Source: JAHELQ01 sp965603365 (GTDB taxonomy: Bacteria > Acidobacteriota > Aminicenantia > UBA2199). From it: a DNA stretch of 40,900 bases. Under the pieces are notes generated by a model. It had not been told where the DNA came from. It ran no database searches and was given only the letters and a program-made list of their open reading frames with translations. Positions 1 through 8,400 of this stretch are shown here, in pieces (the stretch's first letter is position 1; each line of letters opens with the position of its first letter). Both the position numbers and the translations under genes were made by a program. Where the stretch lies: NCBI GenBank assembly GCA_965603365.1, contig CBFDCR010000042.1, positions 1 through 40,900 on the forward strand, in the 5' to 3' direction.

Positions 1-76
1 CTAGCTGAGATTTTTCCAGCGTCTTCCTGACTGCCCGGATTCTCTGACCAAAGGGAATCAACTCTTTTTTTCTCAT
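1..76 (-). CDS. XRE-family HTH regulator, N-terminal fragment (cut by window edge)
   Basis: Reading leftward from an ATG at 76, the frame stays open to the edge and gives 25 residues beginning MRKKELIPFGQRIRAVRK and ending SQL. The FGxRIRxxRKxLxxSQL pattern is the usual opening of a Cro/C1-type helix-turn-helix regulator, and it resembles the start of the neighbouring gene at 138-359 (FGRR, RK, NQLDFA). A promoter-like pair (TTGAAT, 17 nt, TAGAAT) lies just upstream, and its -10 box ends 6 nt before the ATG. No Shine-Dalgarno is visible, so initiation may be leaderless. Only the first part of the DNA-binding domain is seen; the rest lies outside the window. Confidence 0.6.
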   Translation of the reverse strand, partial: MRKKELIPFGQRIRAVRKTLEKSQL

Positions 77-82
77 TTGTCT

Positions 83-111
83 ATTCTACAAAAAAAACGA
101 TTTAAATTCAA
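83..111 (-). promoter_or_regulatory. Promoter of the left-edge XRE gene
   Basis: On the minus strand TTGAAT (111-106) and TAGAAT (88-83) are separated by 17 nt. The expected start of transcription falls at or next to the ATG at 76, which suggests a leaderless mRNA. Seen in sequence; activity is inferred. Confidence 0.5.
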
Positions 112-137
112 TAGTAAAACCGAAAGATCAAACACTT

Positions 138-359
138 TTATTTAGTATTGAAAAAAATATGCCGCTGCTCATTGTTCGTCACCCCCATCTCCACAACTTT
201 TTCTCTCTTCTTGCCGGTTTTTTTAATATCTCTTTTGACGTCCGAAAGAAAGCTGTTGGAAACATGAATTGTCCTGGCAAAGTCAAGCTGATTGATGCCC
301 GGGCTCTTCCTGGTCTTTTTATTCCTGCGGCCAAATTGTGTAACCTGCTCATCTTTCAT
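138..359 (-). CDS. Small XRE-type helix-turn-helix protein, probably truncated
   Basis: A 73-residue protein. Residues 9-45 (FGRR, TRKSPGINQLDFARTI, VSNSFLSDVKRD) match the helix-turn-helix of Cro/C1-type regulators, with the recognition helix at VSNSFLSDV. After about residue 50 the chain is a short Lys-rich tail without the oligomerisation domain usually present, so it may be a truncated regulator, a Cro-like minimal protein or a decaying copy. Asn replaces the usual Ile/Leu in the first helix (FGRRNKK), and a Pro sits in that helix (KSPG), which hints at decay. It lies upstream of a second XRE gene in the same direction. No Shine-Dalgarno is seen; a promoter is proposed at 387-415. Confidence 0.5.
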   Translation of the reverse strand: MKDEQVTQFGRRNKKTRKSPGINQLDFARTIHVSNSFLSDVKRDIKKTGKKREKVVEMGVTNNEQRHIFFNTK

Positions 360-386
360 TTTTAAATAATTTCAACAAGATGCAAA

Positions 387-415
387 AAAATAAATTAAAG
401 ACTTGACATTTTCAA
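387..415 (-). promoter_or_regulatory. Leftward promoter for the XRE gene
   Basis: Minus strand TTGAAA (415-410), a 17-nt spacer and TATTTT (392-387). It would give a leader of about 20 nt before the ATG at 359. It overlaps the rightward promoter at 403-431, so RNA polymerase could occupy only one of the two at a time. Confidence 0.45.
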
Positions 416-431
416 TTAAATCAAATATATT
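403..431 (+). promoter_or_regulatory. Strong rightward promoter toward the methyltransferase
   Basis: TTGACA at 403-408, exactly 17 nt, then TATATT at 426-431, close to the sigma-70 consensus. Transcription should begin near 438, which is also an ATG. The transcript would run toward the MT-A70 gene. The site overlaps the leftward promoter of the XRE gene, a layout typical of repressor-controlled divergent promoters. Confidence 0.55.
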
Positions 432-689
432 ATTGCCATGTTCAAATACGACATCAATGACAAAGGGGCAATCCGCAAAACTTACTATCGTATTCATCAT
501 ACCTTTTTATCTTACAGCAAATTTATAATAATTTCAATAATCCGAATAGAAAAAGAAAATAAATGGCAATTTTTTTGGCTTCCACTTTATCATATCGTTT
601 CCTTATGGTTCCCTGGTTTTGCGATCCTCCGCTTTCAGGGGGGTACTCGATCCAGACTTGGTTTCACCTCCTTTTTTTATATAGTTTCC

Positions 690-726
690 TTTAAAAAAAC
701 AAGGCCCCCGGTAAAGCCCGGGGGCC
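690..726 (-). terminator. GC hairpin with T-tract on the minus strand
   Basis: Arms 703-711 and 718-726 are perfect 9-bp complements around a 6-nt loop. Read leftward, the stem is followed by a run of T broken by one G (TTGTTTTTTT), as in a Rho-independent terminator. No leftward gene is seen just upstream of it, so it may instead end antisense transcription or act as a structured leader on the plus strand. Confidence 0.4.
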
Positions 727-765
727 CCCTCCTTTATTTTGCCAACGACATTTACGTCAAATATT

Positions 766-820
766 CAGCCCCCGGACATTTTTTACTCCTATTTTGCTTT
801 CCGGGACATGCCGGGGGCTG
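766..820. repeat. Perfect 10-bp inverted repeat upstream of the methyltransferase
   Basis: CAGCCCCCGG at 766-775 is repeated in inverted form at 811-820 (CCGGGGGCTG) around a 35-nt T-rich loop. It shares the CCCCCGG core with the hairpin at 703-726. It lies 50 nt before the GTG of the methyltransferase and would fold in the leader RNA. Confidence 0.5.
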
Positions 821-871
821 TCTCTTCCAGGAGTCAGAACCGGTATTGTTAAAATGGCAGGGAAAGAATAA

Positions 872-1840
872 GTGAGTTTCCCGGAAGTTGAACACCAGGC
901 TTTGATTCTTCAGCAGCAGGTTGGGGAGTCAAACAGGCTTTGCTACTTGCTCAATGCCTTTACCTATTTGCTCGACTCTGCCTTTATCATAGAGATGGGC
1001 AACAATTACCGGCTGTTGGTGAGGACACACGGCCAGGTATTAATGGATCAGAGCTGCCGCAGTGTAAAAGAAGCCCGGCAGTGTTTTCGCCGGATGCTGA
1101 AAGACCTGGTGGTCGATGTGGTTACCGCGCCCAGGTGGAGCGATTTTCTAAATCCCGACCGTGATTTTTTTATCCGCCACCTCCGGGAGGTCAACCAATT
1201 CCGCCAGTGGTTGGGCCAGATTTGTGGGATGGTAACGGGCCATGATTTTTCGTTTGGGGAGACAGACACGATACGGGATTTTAAAGAAAAGGTAAGAGGT
1301 CAGTACGGCACCATCCTGGCCGATCCGCCCTGGCGATTCACGAATCGTACCGGCAAGGGCGCGCCGGAGCACAGACGCTTGAACCACTACCCCACCCTCT
1401 CTTTGCCCGAAATTGCGCACCTGCCGGTCTCCCAGGTATCGGCCCCCCGGAGCCATCTCTATCTATGGGTACCCAATGCCCTGATATGGGAGGGCCTGTT
1501 GGTGATGAAGTCCTGGGGCTTTACCTACAAGACCAACCTGGTATGGTACAAGATCCGCCGAGACGGTGGCCCGGATCGCCGGGGCGTGGGCTTCTACTTC
1601 CGCAACGTAACAGAAATGGTACTTTTCGGGATCAAAAACAACCTGCGAACCTTAAGCCAGGGCCGCCGCCAGGAAAACATCATCCTCTCCCCCAAGAGCC
1701 GCCATTCCCAAAAACCTGCGTCCCTCTACCACATCATCGAACAATGCAGCCCCGCTCCCTACCTCGAACTCTTCGCCCGCACCCCCCGCCCCACCTGGAC
1801 CCAATGGGGTGAAGAAATCCCCTCACAAATCAAGAATTGA
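872..1840 (+). CDS. MT-A70 family N6-adenine methyltransferase
   Basis: A 322-residue protein. From about residue 142 it follows the MT-A70 fold: YGTILADPPWRF holds the catalytic DPPW motif (D151-W154), followed by LYLWVPN, SWGFTYKTNLVWYK and the C-terminal HSQKPASLYHIIE segment with the SAM-binding FARTP end. These enzymes transfer methyl from SAM to adenine N6 in DNA or RNA and are common as orphan enzymes on phages and integrative elements. The first about 140 residues are helical and I do not recognise them; they may read the target. The start is a GTG preceded by GGGAAAG. No restriction partner is visible nearby, so an orphan (protective or regulatory) role is more likely than a restriction-modification system. 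Confidence 0.85.
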   Translation: MSFPEVEHQALILQQQVGESNRLCYLLNAFTYLLDSAFIIEMGNNYRLLVRTHGQVLMDQSCRSVKEARQCFRRMLKDLVVDVVTAPRWSDFLNPDRDFFIRHLREVNQFRQWLGQICGMVTGHDFSFGETDTIRDFKEKVRGQYGTILADPPWRFTNRTGKGAPEHRRLNHYPTLSLPEIAHLPVSQVSAPRSHLYLWVPNALIWEGLLVMKSWGFTYKTNLVWYKIRRDGGPDRRGVGFYFRNVTEMVLFGIKNNLRTLSQGRRQENIILSPKSRHSQKPASLYHIIEQCSPAPYLELFARTPRPTWTQWGEEIPSQIKN

Positions 1841-1910
1841 TTCAATTTAGTGGATAGATCCCCCCATGAAGATTACCCCCACCAGGATGCCGCTGCAAAA
1901 AGGTGCAAAC

Positions 1911-2036
1911 TCGATACAGTGTTGGCAGTATTTCGGCTTCAGAATAACAACAATGATACAGACCAAAACATCTTTGCACCATTTCCGAACATATTTGATA
2001 CATTTTGTCGAAAACTTGATACACTTTACGTCGATT
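1911..2036. repeat. Degenerate 21-bp tandem repeat
   Basis: GATACA occurs at 1913, 1955, 1997 and 2018, spaced 42, 42 and 21 bp, so all copies are in one 21-bp phase. The last three units (starting 1974, 1995 and 2016) are the clearest, each opening TTG(A/C)(T/A)(A/C)CA. Read as protein, one strand gives a heptad pattern of the L-I/H-H-F type. A 21-bp period equals two helical turns, as in iterons, but it could also be decayed coding repeats. Confidence 0.5.
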
Positions 2037-2057
2037 AAGAGTAAATGAGGTGCAAAG

Positions 2058-2097
2058 ATGAGTGAATTTCGCACATTTTTGAGTCAAATTCACTCAT
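2058..2097. repeat. Perfect 12-bp inverted repeat
   Basis: ATGAGTGAATTT at 2058-2069 and AAATTCACTCAT at 2086-2097 are exact complements with a 16-nt loop. There is no following T-tract, so this fits a protein-binding site or a transfer or replication hairpin better than a terminator. Confidence 0.55.
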
Positions 2098-2398
2098 TAA
2101 CGGCTCTTTTGGGTGCAACTTTGTGCAAAATTAACTCAAACTTGCACACCCCCCAAACCGCAGCCAAAAAAATTTCAGAGGTTCCTTGATCAACGACAAT
2201 TATAATTCCCATTTTGTGTATAAATCCACCGGGATTGCCACCATGTTGAACTACCGGTAATAAACGGCTTAATTTAGGTGAGCAAAACTGGCTCAATTTA
2301 CCAGAGCGGCCTATTTAATGATTACTGCAATACCCAACATTCCAATATTCCATCATCCCAATCAATTGAGAGCGAAGCGAGCTAAGTTATAATTTCCC

Positions 2399-2433
2399 GG
2401 ACAAGCAAGACCCTTTTTGATCCCGGCATGTCC
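2399..2433 (-). terminator. Imperfect hairpin downstream of the giant secreted protein gene
   Basis: GGACAAGC (2399-2406) and GCATGTCC (2426-2433) pair with one mismatch, about 25 bp beyond the TAG stop of the leftward giant gene. There is no T-tract on the exit side. It may help end or stabilise the long transcript. Confidence 0.25.
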
Positions 2434-2456
2434 AGGCCAGAATGAGTTTGAAAATG

Positions 2457-5400
2457 CTATTTTAATATATTCTCTTTGTATTTGATTTCAAAAGGTTTAT
2501 CACTGGTATCAAAAGGGAAATACCCGGGGATATTGAAATATTTAATAACTGTAACCTGGCTTTCTTCAATGGTGTTAATTTTTAAACATTTCATCCCGGA
2601 TATAAAATCGCGGCTTATTAAAACACTGTTCTCAGTCTCTTCCGAAGGATCTGTTTGTTTTTTATTTCGGTTTAAGAATCCTATCTTTTCCCATCCGCTG
2701 TCTGCTTTTACCGGAAACGCACCTGCTTCGAAATTTTCAAAATCCTCTGTAAAGAGCGTTATGAACCTGGTTTCATTTACAATTCCCCATGAATCTAAAA
2801 TCCTTACGGTAAAATCATCGATTTCGACACTGGTAGAATATCCCGTGCTTTTCGCCTCAATTGAGAAAGAGGCCGCAGGGAAAAAGATTGATCCGGGTTT
2901 CAAGGGGAGATTTTCAAAAACCATTTGACCATTCAACCATAAAGATGTCGACAGCGTTTCCTGGTTTAGCAGTACTCTCAAGCGGTTCCAGCGGTTAAAT
3001 ACCGGTTGAGTCTGCGGCAGCTTCTTTATTGTGTCGTTAAACCGAACATAGTTATCGCCATAGGCTTCCCGTATTATTGAAATTTTGCACAGAAAATCCT
3101 TAATCGGTTCGTTTAAAACGTCACCAAAGAATATGGTAAAGATTTCACCGCCAGTTATGGTTAATAAACCGGAGCCGGGAATCTTAAATTTCAATTCATA
3201 TTGTAGTACGTGTTGTGTGGGTGTCCACCCGTTCGCATTGCTGACCCTTACCAGGCAATTTGAAGAAATGTGATGAGGCACCTGCCACTCATAACAACCA
3301 TTATCGGGGATACGGTCATTTATTGTAAAGTAAGTGGAACCATTGTCAGGTGAGTATTCCAGTTTAACATTTTCAATTTTTGCATCGTTTTCCCAGGTAA
3401 TCAAGAAATTTTCTCCAGGCTGGAGTATTTCGCCTCCATTGGGAGTTGTCATGTCGAGAGAAGTAGATATAATTGAGAATAAGGCGTCACTCTGATCCGA
3501 TGGATCTTTATCCGCATCCAGCGCACTAATTTGAACCAGGCACTCATCCGCTGGCGTATCCGGTACAGTCCAGGTGTAAGTACCAGTATTAGGTATCGAT
3601 TCAATAATGGCTGTCCATGAGGCACCCCTATTGGTGGAATATTCAATCATTACATTATTAACAGTCCCGGTACTTGTCCAGGTTATCTCATGTGTCGAGC
3701 CTGCGGCTAAGGTTTCCCCTCCATTGGGAGAGGTAACCGTGATGGTTCCAGATGAAGGGAGAACGATTGAAAATTCCGCATCACTAACATCTGACGCTTC
3801 TTCATCCTGGTCGCTTCTACTGATACGAACCAGGCAATTATCCGACGGATTATCCGGTACTGTCCAATTGTAACTGCTATTATTAGCCGGGGATATCACG
3901 ATATCTGTCCAGGAGATTCCACTATCTACGGAATACCCGATAATCACATTATCGCTGTCATCCATTCCGTTACTGGTCCAGGATATTTCATGGGTGGAGC
4001 CAATTTCAAGGATTTCTCCGCCGTTGGGAGAGGTGACGGTAATGGCTGCCGATGAAGGGGAAACAATTGAAAATTCACTGTCACTTATATCCGAAGGTTC
4101 ACCATCGGTTTCGCTGATTCGCACCAAACAATTTCCCGAGGTTGTATCCGGCACTGACCATTCAAAATAACCGATATTTGACATGGATGAAACTACTTCT
4201 GTCCAGGAGGTCCCGCTGTTAGTAGAATATTCTATTTTTATATTATCCACGGTTCCGATGGTAGTCCAGCTTATTTGATGTATTGAACCTACCCTTAATT
4301 TTTCCCCGCCGTTGGGAGAAGTGACGGTGATGGATGGTGACGAAGGCGGAACGATTGAGAAAACGTCATCGCTAACATCCGAAACACTTTGATCTGTACT
4401 GCTTGTACTGATCCTTACCAGGCAATTATCCGCTGGTGTATCCGGTACTGCCCAATTGAAGATGCCATCATTGGGTGTGGAGAACTCAATATGTATCCAG
4501 GAAGCCCCATTATCGGTAGAATATTCTATTTTTAAATTGCCCGGGGAACCGGTACTGGTCCAGGTTATATGATGAGAAGTGCCAGCTTCCCAACTCTCAC
4601 CGCCGCTGGGAGAAGTTAATGTAATGGAAGGAGTAGAAGTAATAGTAAACACTGCATCACTGACATCCGCCGGATCGCCATCAATGTCACTGACTCGTAC
4701 CAGGCAGTTATCCGACGGAGTATTCGGCACAGTCCAAACATAACTGCCATTATTAGCGGTGGATACGGTTATTTCTACCCATGATGTACCGTTATTCGTA
4801 GAATATTCAATCTTTACATTATCAAAATTATCCGTTCCCGCCTTTGCCCAGGTGATCTCATGTGTCGTACCGGCCGTGAGACTTTCTCCGCCGTTGGGAG
4901 AGGTGACTGTAATGGTTGAAGGGGAAACAATTGAAAATACCTTATCGCTTACATCTGAGGGGTGGATATCTTTATCAAGGCCAATAATTCGTACCAGGCA
5001 ATTATCCGACAGAGTATTCGGCACAGTCCAGTGGTGACTGCCGTCATTGACTGTAGAAGTAACAATTGTTGTCCAGGAACCTCCCCTATTTGTGGAATAC
5101 GCTATTCTTACATTCCCAATATTCACTGTTCCCGCGCTGGTCCAGGTTATCTCATGTTTTGCACCTACGGTGAGGCTTTCTCCACCATTGGGAGAGGTGA
5201 CCGTTATGGTTGAAGGGGAAGGAATTGAAAAAACCGAATCACTGACATCTGACGGGCCTGTATCCGAAGTGCTTCCACTGATTCGGATCAGGCAATTATT
5301 TGATGGTGTGTCGGGCACTCTCCAACTGTAATTACCATCGTTAGGGGTATAAGGCACAATGTTTGTCCAGGAAACGCCGTTATGTGTGGAATATTGAATC

Positions 5401-8400
5401 GAAACTTTGGTTCCGACCTCCATTCCTGTACTTGTCCAGGTTATCTCATGAGTAGAGCCAACTTCCCAGCTTTCTCCACCGTTGGGTGATGTGACGGTGA
5501 TCGACTCTTGTTCCGATATATTTAGCGCTGCATTACGGGTGGTATTTCCATTTCCGTTGGTGGTGTTGGTAAAAATAACAGAATCGCTGTAAGTGCCGAT
5601 GCCCAGAATATTGGCATTATCATTAATAGACACCGTGACAGAGACACTTTGGTCAGGGGCCAGTGTTTGGCCTGTATTTGAAAGAGTAATCCAGGCAGCG
5701 GATTTGGTTACAGTAAAATCAATGGAGGTATCGCCGGTATTTTTAACCGTATAAATTTTGCTTGAGGGTGTAAATGGGCCGCCAGGTGCACCCGAAGAGC
5801 TTAAACCTTCAACCGGGACAACGGACAAATTGCCGGGTGGAGCAAAATTTGCGGTTATGTTTTTGTTGGAATTCATGGTGACAGACAATGGATTGGCGGT
5901 ACCTGAAGCGTCACCGCTCCAGCCGGCAAAAGTATAACCTGATGATGGAGTGGCTGTCAACTGCACGACTTCATTATGATCGTAAGATGGTTTATCCGGG
6001 TTCTTTGCGACACTGCCGCTGTCGGGGGGACTCACACTGAGAGTCAATGTATGGGTAATAGGCGTAAAATTTGCGGTTATGGTTTTGTTGGAATTCATGG
6101 TTACGGATAAGGGATTGGCCGTACCGGAAGCATCGCCACTCCAACTGGAGAAGGTATAACCTGCTGCCGGGGTGGCGGTCAACTGCACCACTTCATTATA
6201 TTCGTAAGCTGATTTATCCGGGTTCTTTGTCACGCTGCCGCTGCCAGCGGGATTTACATTAACCGTTAATGTGCGGGTCATAATGGCAAAATTTGCGGTT
6301 ATGGTTTTGTTGGAATTCATAGTGACGGATAAAGGATTGGTTGTACCCGAAGCATCCCCGCTCCAACCGGTGAAGGTGTAACGGGTTGCCGGGGTGGCGG
6401 TCAGTTGAACCACTTCATTGTAATTGTAAGACGTTTTGCTGGGATTACTGGTGACGCTGCCGCCGTCTGCCGGATTTGCATTAAGAGTCAATGTATAAGT
6501 AATGGGAGTGAAATTTGCGGTTATGGTTTTGTTGGAATTCATGGTGACGGATAATGGATTTGCCGTACCTGACACGGAACCGCTCCAACTGGAGAAGGCA
6601 TAACCTGCCGCCGGATTAGCGGTTAACTGGACCACCTCGTTATAATTATAAGATGATTTGTTTGGATTCTTGGTGACGCTGCCGCTGCCGGCAGGATTTA
6701 CGCTCACATTTAACGTATAGGTAATAGGTGTAAAATTCGCAGTTATGGTTTTATTGGAGTTCATTGTGACGGATAATGGATTTGCCGTACCTGACACGGA
6801 ACCGCTCCAACTGGAGAAGGTATAACCCGCTGCCGGGCTGGCAGTTAACTGGACCACCTCGTTATAATTATAAGACGATTTATCCGGGTTCTTTGTGACG
6901 CTGCCGCTGCCAGCGGGATTGACGTTCACATTTAACGTATAGGCAAGCGGAGTAAAATTCGCGGTTATGGTTTTGCTGGAATTCATGGTGACAGACAATG
7001 GATTTGCCGTACCTGACACGGAACCGCTCCAACTGGAGAAGGCATAACCTGCCGCCGGATTAGCGGTTAACTGGACCACCTCGTTATAATTATAAGATGG
7101 TTTATCCGGGTTCTTTGTGACGCTGCCGCTGCCAGCGGGATTGACGCTGACATTTAATGTATAGGTGATAGGAATAAAATTAGCGGTTATATTTTTGTTG
7201 GAATTCATTGCCACTGAAACCGGGTTGTTTGTAGAAATCACATCCCCGCTCCAACCGGAGAAGGCATAACCTGCCGCCGGATTAGCGGTCAACTGGACCA
7301 CCTCATTAAAATTATAAGATGATTTATCCGGGTTCTTTGTGACGCTGCCGCTGCCGGCGGGATTGACGCTGACATTTAATGTATAGGTGATAGGAATAAA
7401 ATTAGCGGTTATGTTTTTGTTGGAGTTCATAGTGACGGATATTGGATTGGCAGTACTGATCACATCGCCGTTCCAGCCGACAAAGGTGTAGCCCGCTGCC
7501 GGGATGGCGGTCAACTGCACCACCTCATTTTGATTGTAAAGGGATTTATCCGGGTTCTTTGTGACGCTGCCGCTGCCTGACGGATAAACTGTCACATTCA
7601 GTGTGTAGGTGATAGGAATTATTGTCGTAAATGACCAAACAGGACCTTCCGCTTCCGCATGATCATCTCTTGCCACAATTTTCCAATAGTAAGTTTGACC
7701 TGCAATTAATGGGCCAACCGGAAAATAACTATTGGCGGTGCAGACTAAAGGGGGTGGATTTGAATTTGTCCCAAAGTAAACATCATAAGATGTCGCATTA
7801 TTTGAATCCTCCCAATTTAAGGTTAATGATAGAGGTTGATTTATACTTCCATCAGCAGGTGAAGGACCGGTAGGCGTTTGAGCAATAAACGACATATTAT
7901 GATCTAAAAAGATTCGAGTCATTTCAAGAGCATAACCATATTGTCCAAACCATGAGTCCCAGAAACCAACGATATTATCCGGTTTATCAACACCATTCAC
8001 AACGTTCCAGATTTCATCATGCCCTAAACTTAAAGTATCGTTATTATCAAGACTGTGGTTATTAGCATCATATATATCCCATAAGAGGCAGCCATTTAAG
8101 CATTCAAAATACTCACCGGGAGAATAAAAGCTGTTAAGGGAAGTATCGGTCTCTAAATTGTTTTCAATATTATAATTCCCTGGAATGTCATTTGCATCAT
8201 CTAAATCATGGTAAACAGGATCAGTGGTCTTGCTGTATTGGGATGCTATTGAAAACCACGTCGGCCATGCTTCTCTAAAAGCTAAATTCATAGCTTCTTC
8301 ATCAGTTCTATTGACTGGCCAATTTCTTAGATCCGCTTCCCATGTATGACTTGTACTGCTTCCCACAGAACCTAACTGAAATCCAAAAGTATGTTGAATG

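Larger units (their letters stand above)
360..871. other. Divergent promoter region and hairpin-rich stretch, no secure gene
   Basis: Between the XRE gene and the methyltransferase there are overlapping divergent promoters (387-431) and two GC-rich inverted repeats (703-726 and 766-820). An open frame at 438-875 (145 codons) starts with an ATG located where transcription from the 403-431 promoter should begin, but its second half reads straight through the hairpins and its composition (runs of aromatic residues, GGP and PGG turns) does not look like a selected protein. I therefore do not call it a gene. A leaderless short peptide, or a structured leader RNA for the methyltransferase, is possible. 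Confidence 0.4.
1841..2456. other. Gene-free stretch with repeats and short motifs
   Basis: About 600 bp between convergent genes. It holds a degenerate 21-bp tandem repeat (1911-2036), a perfect 12-bp inverted repeat (2058-2097), several copies of GTGCAAA or its complement TTTGCAC between 1900 and 2150, and an imperfect hairpin at 2399-2433. Short frames exist on both strands but none has a ribosome site or a recognisable sequence. The repeat content is like a replication, transfer or partition locus, but no replication or transfer gene adjoins it. Confidence 0.4.

Noticed and set aside
664..676. TTTCACCTCCTTT resembling the 3' end of 16S rRNA
   Set aside because: The upstream sequence does not match the conserved 16S helix, and no rRNA surrounds it.
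438..875. 145-codon frame starting at the predicted transcription start
   Set aside because: Its second half runs through two GC hairpins and the protein shows no recognisable pattern; kept only as a possible leaderless frame.
1842..2296. Leftward frames of 60-83 codons
   Set aside because: They cover the 21-bp repeat and inverted repeat, lack ribosome sites and have no recognisable sequence.
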